A stretch of 14,336 nucleotides of DNA from an uncultured Clostridia bacterium. Its GTDB lineage: Bacteria; Bacillota; Clostridia; Peptostreptococcales; Acidaminobacteraceae. The stretch lies in NCBI GenBank assembly GCA_945950065.1, contig CAMFGQ010000027.1, positions 1 through 14,336 of the forward strand, in the 5' to 3' direction. A program made the translations under genes and the position numbers. Below are positions 1-6,999 of this stretch, one piece after another. Below the pieces are notes generated by a model. The model was not told the origin of the DNA, did not search any database, and saw only the letters and a program-made list of their open reading frames with translations. Numbering within the stretch: position 1 is the first letter of the stretch; each line of letters starts with the position of its first letter.

Positions 1-1
1 G

Positions 2-511
2 CTAACCGAGCCTGAAATCCTGGAGAAGCTCTATAAGGAAGTGAGGAGCTTAGAAAGACTAGTAGAAGACCTTTATCTTCTTGCTAAACTGGACACCCCT
101 GGCTTTACCATGGAGAAAGAAGAGCTTGTACTCCAAGATGTAGTGGAAGATGTACTCCATTCTCTGCGCAAGGAAGAGATTACAGTAGAGATAACAGAAG
201 AGCCCATCCTCTTTCAAGGAGATTATGGTCGATTGAGACAACTTATCCTTAATCTCCTCAACAATGCCCTGGAGCATGGAGAAGGTCATGTAACCCTTAC
301 CTTACAAGCTCCCCTCAGTCTACAGATCACCAATACCAGTAGTCTAAGCCAAGAGGAGCTGGTTCATCTTTTCACACCCTTCCACCAGGGAGAAGGCAGT
401 AAAGGGACCGGTCTGGGACTGACCATTGCAAGGGAAATCGCTCTTGCTCATGGACTTCAACTCACCTTAAAGCAACAAGATGGAGTCTTTCGAGCTGAAT
501 TAAAATCCTAA
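2..511 (+). CDS. Sensor histidine kinase, C-terminal part (5' end outside window)
   Basis: This is the end of a two-component sensor kinase, which autophosphorylates on a histidine and passes the phosphate to a response regulator. The frame is open from base 2, so the gene starts upstream; the GTG at 41 is internal. What remains is the second helix of the dimerization domain (about bases 26-100, RLVEDLYLLAKLD) and the whole ATP-binding domain: N-box (LRQLILNLLNNALEHG), a degenerate G1 box (ITNTSS in place of D-x-G-x-G, bases 326-343), F-box (LFTPFHQG) and G2 box (GTGLGLTIA). The H-box histidine, the sensor region and any partner regulator lie to the left. The protein ends directly after the ATPase fold with no extra domain, and a terminator follows at once. 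The family call is firm; the signal it senses is unknown. Confidence 0.93.
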   Translation, partial: LTEPEILEKLYKEVRSLERLVEDLYLLAKLDTPGFTMEKEELVLQDVVEDVLHSLRKEEITVEITEEPILFQGDYGRLRQLILNLLNNALEHGEGHVTLTLQAPLSLQITNTSSLSQEELVHLFTPFHQGEGSKGTGLGLTIAREIALAHGLQLTLKQQDGVFRAELKS

Positions 512-512
512 A

Positions 513-547
513 GAAGACCTTTCCTTTCCACAGAGAGGTCTTTTTTT
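513..547 (+). terminator. Intrinsic terminator after the histidine kinase
   Basis: AGACCT (515-520) pairs with AGGTCT (536-541). The stem extends inward by three further pairs and outward into the A/T flanks. A run of seven T follows at 541-547. It closes the kinase transcript. Confidence 0.85.
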
Positions 548-555
548 GTTACAAT
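527..555 (+). promoter_or_regulatory. Candidate extended -10 promoter for the DHFR-PepF gene
   Basis: TGTTACAAT (547-555) is an extended -10 element: TG, one base, then TACAAT, a 5/6 match. A weak -35, TCCACA (527-532), lies 17 bases upstream inside the kinase terminator. The predicted start near 562 leaves only about 11 bases of leader before the ATG at 573, which just includes GGAG at 563-566. The call is plausible but rests on pattern only. Confidence 0.4.
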
Positions 556-572
556 GAACTTTGGAGATAGAT

Positions 573-2840
573 ATGAAATGGATATTTGCAGTAGATAAAG
601 AATGGAACATCGGGTATAAGGGGGACTTACTGGTCCGTATACCTGAAGACCTTGAACGCTTTAAACAGATAACCTGGGGACAGATTCTTCTCATGGGAAG
701 AAGGACCTTTATGTCTTTGGCTGGAGGCACGCCTCTGCCTGGACGCGTCCATATTGTTCTAACTGAGCAAGAAGATTTTGAGCCCCAAGGAGTCTATGTG
801 GTTCGAGAAAAAGAAGAAGCAGAGGAACTCATTGAGAGATTACTTCAGGAAGAAGAACGAGAAGTCTTTCTCATCGGAGGAGGAAATGTGGCGGTTCAGT
901 TTCTAGAAGAAACCGATGAAGCCTATATTACCCATGTCCAGGAGGTCTTTCAGGCTGATACAAGGATTCCCAATCTTTTAGAAGAAGGATTTGTCCTAAA
1001 GGAGAAGAGTCCCCTGTATCATGGAGAGTTCGACTACTATTATGCCCACTATGTGAGAGGAGAAAAAAACATGCAGAATACTTGGGATTTGACAAAAATC
1101 TATAAGAGCGATGAGGCATTTGAAGAAGATTTGAAAAGGGTGCAAGAAAAGGCAAAAGCCATCCCTGCCTACAAAGGTAAAGTGATGGAGAGTGCCGAGA
1201 CCCTCCTCGAATCCATTGAGACTTTATTAGAGGTTGGAAGAGGACTGACAAACCTCTATATGTACTCCCATTTAAATCATGACACCGACACACGTGTTAG
1301 CCGTTATCAAAACTATCAAGCCCAGCTTGAGGGAATTGCTGCACAAATTGGTGCTATGGGGGCTTATTTCGAGCCTGAACTTCTTGCGTCTTCCTGGGAT
1401 CAGGTTGAGACCTTTATGGAGGAAAAAGAGGAACTGAAGCTCTATGAGCAGTATCTCAAAAACATCTTTAGAAACAAGGATCATGTGCTAGATGCTCGAG
1501 AAGAAGAGATCTTAGCTACCTTCTCTGAGAGTTTTGGAGCTCCTTCTACTATTTTTGGTTATCTCAATAATGCAGACCTGCGTTTTCCCGTTATTGAAGA
1601 CGAAAAAGGAGAGGAAGTTGAACTTACACATGGTAACTTTATTCCTTTCCTAGAAAAAGAAGATCGTGATGTGAGAAAGCGTGCATACCATGCTTACTAT
1701 GATGTCTTCATTCAAAATGAGAATACCCTAGCATCCACCCTATACAATCATGTGAAGACAGGAAGCTTAGAAGCTAAGCTTCGTAACTTCCCATCCACAC
1801 GTGCCTTCCGACTCCATCGCAACAACATTCCGGAGTCCGTATATGATTCTTTGATTGAGTCAGTTCATGCTGCACTTCCAGCTATGAAGAAGTACCTTGA
1901 GCTACGAAAAAAATATTTGGGTGTTGAGCAGCTTCATTTTTATGATGTCTACACACCTTTGGTGAAGGACCTTGACTATGTGGTCACCTATGAAGAAGCT
2001 AAAGAGCTTGTGATCAAGGCCCTAGCGCCTCTGGGAGAGGACTATGTAGAGATTGTGAAGGAAGCCTTTAGAGATCGCTGGATCGACGTCTATGAGCGAC
2101 CAGGTAAACGCAGTGGTGCCTATTCCAGTGGTTCCTATGATACAGTTCCCTACATGCTGCTGAATCATCAAGATAATGTGTCCAATCTCTTTACCCTCGC
2201 TCACGAAATGGGTCACTCTTTGCATACCTATCATTCCAGTAAAGCCCAGCCCTATGTCTATGGACGCTATGGAATCTTTTTAGCAGAGATTGCCTCTACT
2301 TTCAACGAAGCGTTACTGAACCACTATCTCTTGGAGAATGAGACAGATCCTGCTAAGCGACTCTATCTCATCAATCACTATCTTGAGACCTTTAAAGGAA
2401 CCATCTTTAGACAAACCATGTTTGCTGAGTTTGAACGTGACATCTACGCAAGGGTAGAAGAAGGTCAAGGTCTAACCAGTGAATGGTTAAGTGAAGCCTA
2501 TGGAAAGATCAATGAGGTCTACTTTAGTGGTATGGTGGAAGTGGATGAAGAGATCAAACATGAGTGGAGCCGTATCCCTCATTTCTACTATGACTTCTAT
2601 GTCTTCCAATACGCAACAGGTTTAAGTGCCGCCACCAGCTTTGCCAAGAGAGTTCTCGATGGTGAAGAAGGTGCCCTAGAAGGCTATCTAGGATTCCTCT
2701 CTGCTGGAAGCAGTGATTATCCTGTAGAGATCCTGAAAAAAGCTGGACTGGATATGTCCTCACCTGTTCCTGTACAGGAAGCACTGGAGGTCTTTAGCTC
2801 CCTAGTCGATGAATTTGAACAACTTCTTGAGGTACAATGA
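573..2840 (+). CDS. pepF: Fusion protein: dihydrofolate reductase + oligoendopeptidase F (M3 metallopeptidase)
   Basis: One open frame joins two usually separate enzymes. Residues 1 to about 164 are dihydrofolate reductase, which makes tetrahydrofolate with NADPH: IGYKGDLL, then IPEDL with the catalytic Asp26, MGRRT (41-45), LPGR and IGGG (101-104). The usual Trp after the active-site Leu-Pro is replaced (GDLLV). Residues 167-755 are a full-length oligoendopeptidase F, a cytosolic zinc enzyme that trims peptides: FRLHRNNIP, the zinc motif HEMGH (544-548) and downstream EIASTFNE with Glu572 as likely third ligand. I chose ATG 573 because GGAG lies 6 bases upstream and this matches DHFR length; a TTG at 561 is in frame but has no good site. 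PepF could also start independently at ATG 1071, which has its own Shine-Dalgarno. The stop overlaps the next gene (ATGA). Both domain calls are firm; whether the fused protein exists in the cell is open. Confidence 0.9.
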   Translation: MKWIFAVDKEWNIGYKGDLLVRIPEDLERFKQITWGQILLMGRRTFMSLAGGTPLPGRVHIVLTEQEDFEPQGVYVVREKEEAEELIERLLQEEEREVFLIGGGNVAVQFLEETDEAYITHVQEVFQADTRIPNLLEEGFVLKEKSPLYHGEFDYYYAHYVRGEKNMQNTWDLTKIYKSDEAFEEDLKRVQEKAKAIPAYKGKVMESAETLLESIETLLEVGRGLTNLYMYSHLNHDTDTRVSRYQNYQAQLEGIAAQIGAMGAYFEPELLASSWDQVETFMEEKEELKLYEQYLKNIFRNKDHVLDAREEEILATFSESFGAPSTIFGYLNNADLRFPVIEDEKGEEVELTHGNFIPFLEKEDRDVRKRAYHAYYDVFIQNENTLASTLYNHVKTGSLEAKLRNFPSTRAFRLHRNNIPESVYDSLIESVHAALPAMKKYLELRKKYLGVEQLHFYDVYTPLVKDLDYVVTYEEAKELVIKALAPLGEDYVEIVKEAFRDRWIDVYERPGKRSGAYSSGSYDTVPYMLLNHQDNVSNLFTLAHEMGHSLHTYHSSKAQPYVYGRYGIFLAEIASTFNEALLNHYLLENETDPAKRLYLINHYLETFKGTIFRQTMFAEFERDIYARVEEGQGLTSEWLSEAYGKINEVYFSGMVEVDEEIKHEWSRIPHFYYDFYVFQYATGLSAATSFAKRVLDGEEGALEGYLGFLSAGSSDYPVEILKKAGLDMSSPVPVQEALEVFSSLVDEFEQLLEVQ
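1056..1073 (+). promoter_or_regulatory. Internal ribosome binding site and slippery heptamer at the DHFR/PepF junction
   Basis: AGAGGAG (1056-1062) sits 8 bases before an in-frame ATG (1071), exactly where PepF homology begins, so ribosomes could start PepF alone here. Between them is a run of seven A (1063-1069). The bases A_AAA_AAC (1064-1070) form a canonical -1 slippery heptamer in the correct phase, since AAA and AAC are the zero-frame codons. A -1 slip would end translation at TAA 1103-1105, giving a DHFR with a short tail. A weak 5-bp hairpin (GATTT 1086-1090 with AAATC 1096-1100) lies downstream. The motifs are seen directly; their use is inference. Confidence 0.55.
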
Positions 2841-3304
2841 AAGCCATTCTGATGACTCTACTTCTCTCTATGGCCCCCATTAGTGAGGTGAGGGGAGGAA
2901 TCCCCTATGCCATGAGTGCAGGTATACCTTATCCGATGCATTTTTTGATGCCCATGTTTGCTAACATGCTTGTTGTGCCGATTTTGCTTTTTATGGTGAA
3001 ACCGCTCTTTTCTTTCTTGCGCCGTCACCATGTCTTTGAGAAGTGGATCAGTGCTTATGAGAAAAGAGCTTCAAGGAAGATGGATAAGTATGCTGCCTAT
3101 AAAAAGTGGGGATTGTTTCTCTTTGTAGCCATACCTCTCCCCACAACAGGGGTGTATACAGGAGTCGTTGCAAGCATTTTGGGTGGAATTAAAGCAAGGG
3201 AGGCTATGCTTCCCCTGTTAGCAGGAGTACTGGTTGCTAGTATTCTCACCTACATGGCTGCATCGGGGCTCTTGGGAGTGTTTAATTTTATCTTTACAAA
3301 GTAA
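2837..3304 (+). CDS. Small membrane protein of the COG2426 / 'small multi-drug export' family
   Basis: This 155-residue integral membrane protein begins at an ATG overlapping the DHFR-PepF stop (ATGA), so it is probably translated by coupling with that gene. It opens with the family's marker SMAPISEVRGGIPYAM, followed by a hydrophobic segment (about 33-53) and a basic, charged cytoplasmic loop (FEKWISAYEKRASRKMDKY). The family's IPLPTTGVYTG motif (about 97-107) comes next, then two further hydrophobic segments (about 100-118 and 122-148). The Pfam family is labelled small multi-drug export protein, but transport has not been established for most members, so the substrate is unknown. The gene ends just before a strong terminator and closes the operon begun by DHFR-PepF. 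Confidence 0.85.
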   Translation: MKAILMTLLLSMAPISEVRGGIPYAMSAGIPYPMHFLMPMFANMLVVPILLFMVKPLFSFLRRHHVFEKWISAYEKRASRKMDKYAAYKKWGLFLFVAIPLPTTGVYTGVVASILGGIKAREAMLPLLAGVLVASILTYMAASGLLGVFNFIFTK

Positions 3305-3325
3305 TGTTGTAAGTGTAGTGATGTT

Positions 3326-3358
3326 GAAAGAAAGCCCTTGTGGCTTTCTTTCCTTTTT
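3326..3358 (+). terminator. Intrinsic terminator after the COG2426 gene
   Basis: A perfect 11-bp stem, GAAAGAAAGCC (3326-3336) with GGCTTTCTTTC (3342-3352), has a five-base loop CTTGT and is followed by C and five T. It ends the DHFR-PepF operon. Confidence 0.92.
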
Positions 3359-3468
3359 ACCCGAGCTTCTTTCATTGATTTTTAGCGAGAAAGTATGGAT
3401 TAAAGACAGGAAGTTAAATAAATGTCTTCTATAAGGGGGTAAGAGCGATAACTGAACTTTATATATTC

Positions 3469-3484
3469 TTGACGATATCGACAA
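3469..3484 (+). promoter_or_regulatory. Operator-like 16-bp inverted repeat overlapping the -35 box
   Basis: TTGACGATATCGACAA is an inverted repeat in which 14 of 16 positions are symmetric; only the A at positions 4 and 13 breaks it. It covers the whole -35 hexamer and half the spacer, where a bound dimeric repressor would block RNA polymerase. No regulator gene is present in the window, so the factor is unknown. Confidence 0.4.
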
Positions 3485-3497
3485 AATCTTGTATACT
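3469..3497 (+). promoter_or_regulatory. Strong sigma-A-type promoter of the ABC transporter operon
   Basis: TTGACG (3469-3474) and TATACT (3492-3497) are separated by exactly 17 bases. Both match the housekeeping consensus at 5/6. Transcription would start near 3504, leaving a leader of about 23 bases with AGGAGG at 3517-3522. The bases upstream (3359-3468) are AT-rich and show no gene. Confidence 0.8.
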
Positions 3498-3526
3498 GGA
3501 CCAAATTATCCTAAAGAGGAGGAATT

Positions 3527-5119
3527 ATGTCAAAGAAAACAAGATTACTTAGCCTAGCCTTAGTACTGCTACTATGCTTGAGCATTTTCTCGGGTTGTGG
3601 TGGCGACGGTGGCGGTGGCGGTGAGACCGGTGGCGACAGCGGTGGCACATCCAAGAAAACAGGGCCTGCCGTTGATAAAGATACGGTAGTTATCTGTACG
3701 GCCGACGAAACTCCTTCCCTAACCACAGCAGGACACAATGCTGTAGCAGGGGACTATGTCAACAAACTTACACATAACGGACTCTTCCGTCTGGACAGAG
3801 ATCTCAATCCTATTCCTGACCTTGTAGCAGAGTACAACGTACTTAAAGACGACAAAGGTGAAGAAAGCATTTGGGAACTAAAACTCCACGAAGGAATTAA
3901 GTTCCACGACGGTAGTGTTATGACAGCAGACGACGTAGTCGCTTCATTAGAGCATGCAAAACAGTCTCCTGACATCCAATCCTATACACAATCCATCGTT
4001 AAAATCGAAAAGATTGATGATCTTAGCATCAGACTAACAACAGATGGACCTTCTGCAAGCTTAATGTATGACCTTAGCCATCATGGAAACTACATCAATC
4101 CTAAGGCTCAGCTTGACAAACTTGCTGAAGACAAAGAAATTCTGAACAACAATCCTATTGGTGCTGGACCCTACAAATTTGTTGAGTGGAATCGTGGTGA
4201 GCAGCTGAAATTTACAGCTCACGAAGAATACTTCAACGCAGAACGTGCACCAAAAATCAAAAACATCGTATGGAGAATTATTCCTGAGGGAAGTTCAAGA
4301 ACCATCGCTCTAGAATCTGGTGATGTAGACTACATCATTGAAACAGACTCCAACTCATTAGAGCAGCTTGAGAAAAACTCCGATGTTACCGTGATGAAGG
4401 TACCCAGTGTTTCACATAACTGGCTATGTATAAACAACGAAAAAGCACCTTTTGATGACATCAACGTGCGTAAAGCAATCCAAGCTGCCATCAACAAAGA
4501 AGACGTTGTTACCGTTGCTCTAAACGGAACAGGCATTATCGCCGAATCACAAACTCCAACTGGTATGTTGGGCGAGTACACTGAAGGCTTTGATGCCTAC
4601 AATGTAGAGCTTGCCAAAGAGTATATGGCAAAATGGGGTGGAGATCCCGCTACCATTGAGCTGGATATGATTTGCTCCAACGACACAAAACGTCGTGCTG
4701 CAGGAGTCATCCAAGATAATCTTAGAGAACTTGGTATTGAAGCAACCATCAGTTCCATGGACCTTGCTACCTATCTGTCCCAGACAGCAGATGGTAACTT
4801 TACCGGATTTATCGGTGGCTATACATCCAACGAAATGATGAGCTTCCTCAAGGGCGTTTATCTCTCATCAAATATTGGTTCATCCAATAAAACAAGACTA
4901 AACGATCCTGCACTAGATGAACTGATCATTAAAGCAACCCAGACTCTTGATCAAGGCGAAAGAGAAAAAGTTCTCCAAGAAGCCACAAAGCTTCTCAACG
5001 ACCTTTGTCCTCAAATGCCTCTATACCAAGACAACATTCTCAGTACTCACAAGGCAGAGCTTAAGAACACCTTTATTACAGCTGGCGGAACTTTCTTTGC
5101 CCAAGAGTGGGAGTGGTAG
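3527..5119 (+). CDS. Peptide ABC transporter substrate-binding lipoprotein (family 5, DppA/OppA type)
   Basis: This is the extracellular receptor of the importer encoded downstream. It binds peptides, or possibly another family 5 ligand such as nickel or a glycoside, and delivers them to the permeases. Residues 1-24 are a lipoprotein signal peptide: basic MSKKTR, a leucine-rich core, then lipobox FSGC with Cys24 as the likely lipidated residue. A flexible glycine-rich linker follows (about 25-44). The body is a typical SBP_bac_5 domain (about 55-510): LVAEYNV, WELKLHEGIKFHDGS and ADDVVASLEHA early on, NPIGAGPYKF mid-protein, then DVDYIIE and a DINVRKAIQAAINKE helix. At 530 residues it is normal for the family. 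ATG 3527 is preceded by AGGAGG with 4 bases between. The position ahead of two permeases and two ATPases supports the role; the substrate cannot be read from sequence. Confidence 0.93.
   Translation: MSKKTRLLSLALVLLLCLSIFSGCGGDGGGGGETGGDSGGTSKKTGPAVDKDTVVICTADETPSLTTAGHNAVAGDYVNKLTHNGLFRLDRDLNPIPDLVAEYNVLKDDKGEESIWELKLHEGIKFHDGSVMTADDVVASLEHAKQSPDIQSYTQSIVKIEKIDDLSIRLTTDGPSASLMYDLSHHGNYINPKAQLDKLAEDKEILNNNPIGAGPYKFVEWNRGEQLKFTAHEEYFNAERAPKIKNIVWRIIPEGSSRTIALESGDVDYIIETDSNSLEQLEKNSDVTVMKVPSVSHNWLCINNEKAPFDDINVRKAIQAAINKEDVVTVALNGTGIIAESQTPTGMLGEYTEGFDAYNVELAKEYMAKWGGDPATIELDMICSNDTKRRAAGVIQDNLRELGIEATISSMDLATYLSQTADGNFTGFIGGYTSNEMMSFLKGVYLSSNIGSSNKTRLNDPALDELIIKATQTLDQGEREKVLQEATKLLNDLCPQMPLYQDNILSTHKAELKNTFITAGGTFFAQEWEW
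3599..3646 (+). repeat. Low-complexity GGTGGC-rich repeat encoding the Gly linker
   Basis: Imperfect repeats of GGTGGC and GGTGGCGAC encode a Gly/Asp/Ser-rich spacer right after the lipidated cysteine. The tract is much richer in G than its surroundings. Such linkers hold the binding protein away from the membrane, and the repeat could vary in length between strains. Confidence 0.7.
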
Positions 5120-5136
5120 AATCTAATTCTTCAGTT

Positions 5137-5172
5137 AGGCTATTCCGCTACATTGTGGAATAGCCTTTTTTT
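5137..5172 (+). terminator. Hairpin plus T-tract between binding protein and permease genes (partial terminator)
   Basis: AGGCTATTCC (5137-5146) pairs perfectly with GGAATAGCCT (5157-5166). Two more inner pairs leave a loop TACATT, and seven T follow (5166-5172). It has full terminator form, yet the permease Shine-Dalgarno (AAAGGAG, 5173-5179) begins right after and no promoter is visible between. The simplest reading is partial termination or 3'-end protection that keeps binding-protein mRNA above permease mRNA. Confidence 0.85.
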
Positions 5173-5184
5173 AAAGGAGCAACT

Positions 5185-6111
5185 ATGTGGAAATATATTT
5201 TAAAGCGTTTGCTGTATATGATTCCGGTACTCTTTGGTGTTAGCTTTTTGGTCTTTTTGATCTTGAGTCTTGCACCAGGCGACCCGGCAAAGGCCATCTT
5301 GGGTGACCAAGGTACGCCAGAGGCCATTGCTCAGCTCCGTGAGGAGCTAGGGCTAAATGATCCGATTCTAGTACAGTATTTCCGATACGCCAAGAATCTA
5401 GTACGGGGTGATTTGGGAATGTCCTATAAGACCAAAGGGCCTGTATCAAAGGAAATCATAGCTAGGGTACCCACTACACTGAAACTGACCTTATCAGCTA
5501 TTATTATTGCGGTGATTGTGGCCATACCCCTTGGAATTATCGCAGCAGTGAAACAGAATACCATTTTTGATGGACTCAGTATGTTCATTGCCCTGATCGG
5601 GATATCCATACCGATCTTTTGGCTAGGACTGTTACTGCTGGCGCAGTTTGCACAAAAGCTGGGTTGGTTCCCAGCAGCTGGCGCAGATAGCTGGAAGAGT
5701 TTCGTTCTTCCTGGTTTTGCACTTGGTTTCCATTCCATGGCTTCCATTGCACGGATTACTCGATCATCCATGCTAGAAGTCATTCGTCAAGACTATATCC
5801 GTACAGCAAGAAGTAAAGGGATGACCTACAACAATGTTGTACGAAAGCATGCCCTACCCAATGCACTGATCCCTACTATTACCGTAACCGGCCTTCAAGT
5901 TGGTTATCTCTTAGCAGGTAGTGTACTTACAGAGACCGTATTCTCTCTTCCGGGAATTGGTCGTCTCATTATCTATTCCATCCAAGGAAGGGATATCCCT
6001 GTAGTTTTAGGATGTATTCTTGTCTTTACCATTGCATTCTCCGTTGTTAATCTCCTTGTTGACCTACTCTATGCTTATGTTGATCCACGGATCAAAGCAC
6101 AGTATTCTTAG
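5185..6111 (+). CDS. Peptide ABC transporter permease, DppB/OppB type
   Basis: This is the first transmembrane subunit of the importer; with the next protein it forms the channel through the cell membrane. Its 308 residues are typical for DppB. The N-terminal membrane helix (about 9-31) is followed by the family's APGDPAKAILG and LREELGLNDPILVQYFRY, an extracellular portion with GDLGMSYKT, then about five more hydrophobic segments. The cytoplasmic coupling (EAA) loop is IRTARSKGM..VVRKHALPNAL, which contacts an ATPase, and TETVFSLPGIGRL follows near the C-terminus. The start ATG has AAAGGAG 5 bases upstream. The gene stops 9 bases before the next start, so the two are co-translated. The family call is secure. 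Confidence 0.94.
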   Translation: MWKYILKRLLYMIPVLFGVSFLVFLILSLAPGDPAKAILGDQGTPEAIAQLREELGLNDPILVQYFRYAKNLVRGDLGMSYKTKGPVSKEIIARVPTTLKLTLSAIIIAVIVAIPLGIIAAVKQNTIFDGLSMFIALIGISIPIFWLGLLLLAQFAQKLGWFPAAGADSWKSFVLPGFALGFHSMASIARITRSSMLEVIRQDYIRTARSKGMTYNNVVRKHALPNALIPTITVTGLQVGYLLAGSVLTETVFSLPGIGRLIIYSIQGRDIPVVLGCILVFTIAFSVVNLLVDLLYAYVDPRIKAQYS

Positions 6112-6120
6112 GAGGTAATG

Positions 6121-6990
6121 ATGGCTAACAATGTAAATACTAAAGCAAGAGGACCCATCATTGAGGTGATTCAAAGACTGGCTAAAAATAAAGCGGCCAT
6201 GATTGGCCTTGCCATTGTCATTCTCCTCATTGTTTTGGCCTTAACTGCACCACTGTTTTATGATTATGAACAAGACATTATCAAACAAAATATCCCTGAG
6301 CGTTTCCAAAAACCAAATAAGGACCATCTCTTTGGTACCGATGAGTTTGGACGTGATTTATTTGCAAGAATCATTTATGGTTCCAGAGTCTCCTTAAGTA
6401 TCGGCTTCTCCTCTGTAGCAGTAGCCTTCCTTGTGGGCGGCTTCTTAGGAGCTGTTGCTGGCTACTTTGGTGGATGGCTGGATAACATCATCATGCGTTT
6501 TATGGATATCTTCTTAGCTATACCAGGGACCTTGTTTGCGATTACCATTGCAGCAGCACTGGGGGATAGCATTCGGAACCTCATTATTGCACTGGCGATA
6601 TCCAGTGTACCTGGCTTTGCCCGTATTCTGAGAAGCTCTGTCATCTCCGTGCGTGATGTCGAGTTCATCGAAGCAGCCAAGGCTATTGGAGCAAGTGACG
6701 GAAGGATTATCACCCAGCACGTTATTCCCAATGCCCTTGCACCAGTCATTGTGCATACAACACTGAATGTGGCAACGATTATCCTGACCATTGCTGGACT
6801 GAGTTTCCTGGGTCTTGGTATTCGACCACCTCGTCCTGAGTGGGGACAAATCCTTTCTGATGGACGTAGTGTTATCTTGACCTATCCCCATATCACTGCA
6901 TCAGCTGGCTTTGCCATCATGATCACCATCCTTGCCCTAAACCTACTTGGTGATGGTCTGCGGGATGCACTAGACCCAAGGTTAAAATAG
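6121..6990 (+). CDS. Peptide ABC transporter permease, DppC/OppC type
   Basis: This is the second channel subunit. An N-terminal cytoplasmic stretch and the first membrane helix (about 25-45) lead into the DppC/OppC marker HLFGTDEFGRDLFARIIYGSR, then about five membrane helices. The EAA coupling loop is FIEAAKAIGAS..IITQHVIPNAL, and the C-terminal end is LLGDGLRDALDPR. Two ATGs are adjacent (6118 and 6121). AGGAGG at 6110-6115 overlaps the previous stop and lies 2 bases from the first ATG and 5 from the second, so I chose 6121; the alternative adds one Met. The AGGAGG overlapping the dppB-like stop suggests coupling. At about 289 residues it is normal for the family. Confidence 0.94.
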   Translation: MANNVNTKARGPIIEVIQRLAKNKAAMIGLAIVILLIVLALTAPLFYDYEQDIIKQNIPERFQKPNKDHLFGTDEFGRDLFARIIYGSRVSLSIGFSSVAVAFLVGGFLGAVAGYFGGWLDNIIMRFMDIFLAIPGTLFAITIAAALGDSIRNLIIALAISSVPGFARILRSSVISVRDVEFIEAAKAIGASDGRIITQHVIPNALAPVIVHTTLNVATIILTIAGLSFLGLGIRPPRPEWGQILSDGRSVILTYPHITASAGFAIMITILALNLLGDGLRDALDPRLK

Positions 6991-6999
6991 GAGGAGATC

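Noticed and set aside
561..572. A TTG start for the DHFR-PepF gene.
   Set aside because: It has no ribosome binding site. The GGAG that serves ATG 573 lies inside this stretch, and DHFR proteins begin at the MKWIF position.
3359..3468. A possible small gene or RNA between the COG2426 gene and the transporter promoter; an AGGGGG tract at 3434-3439 looks like a ribosome site.
   Set aside because: No ATG, GTG or TTG frame of meaningful length follows the tract, and no stable structured RNA is evident.
3599..3646. The GGTGGC repeat as a CRISPR or mobile-element repeat.
   Set aside because: It is a short in-frame tract encoding the lipoprotein's glycine linker, without unique spacers or flanking duplications.
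6514..6891. A 125-codon open frame on the minus strand inside the DppC-type gene, with other antisense frames elsewhere in the window.
   Set aside because: They lie opposite well-supported genes. The translations resemble no family, are low in complexity or odd in composition, and have no convincing ribosome binding site.
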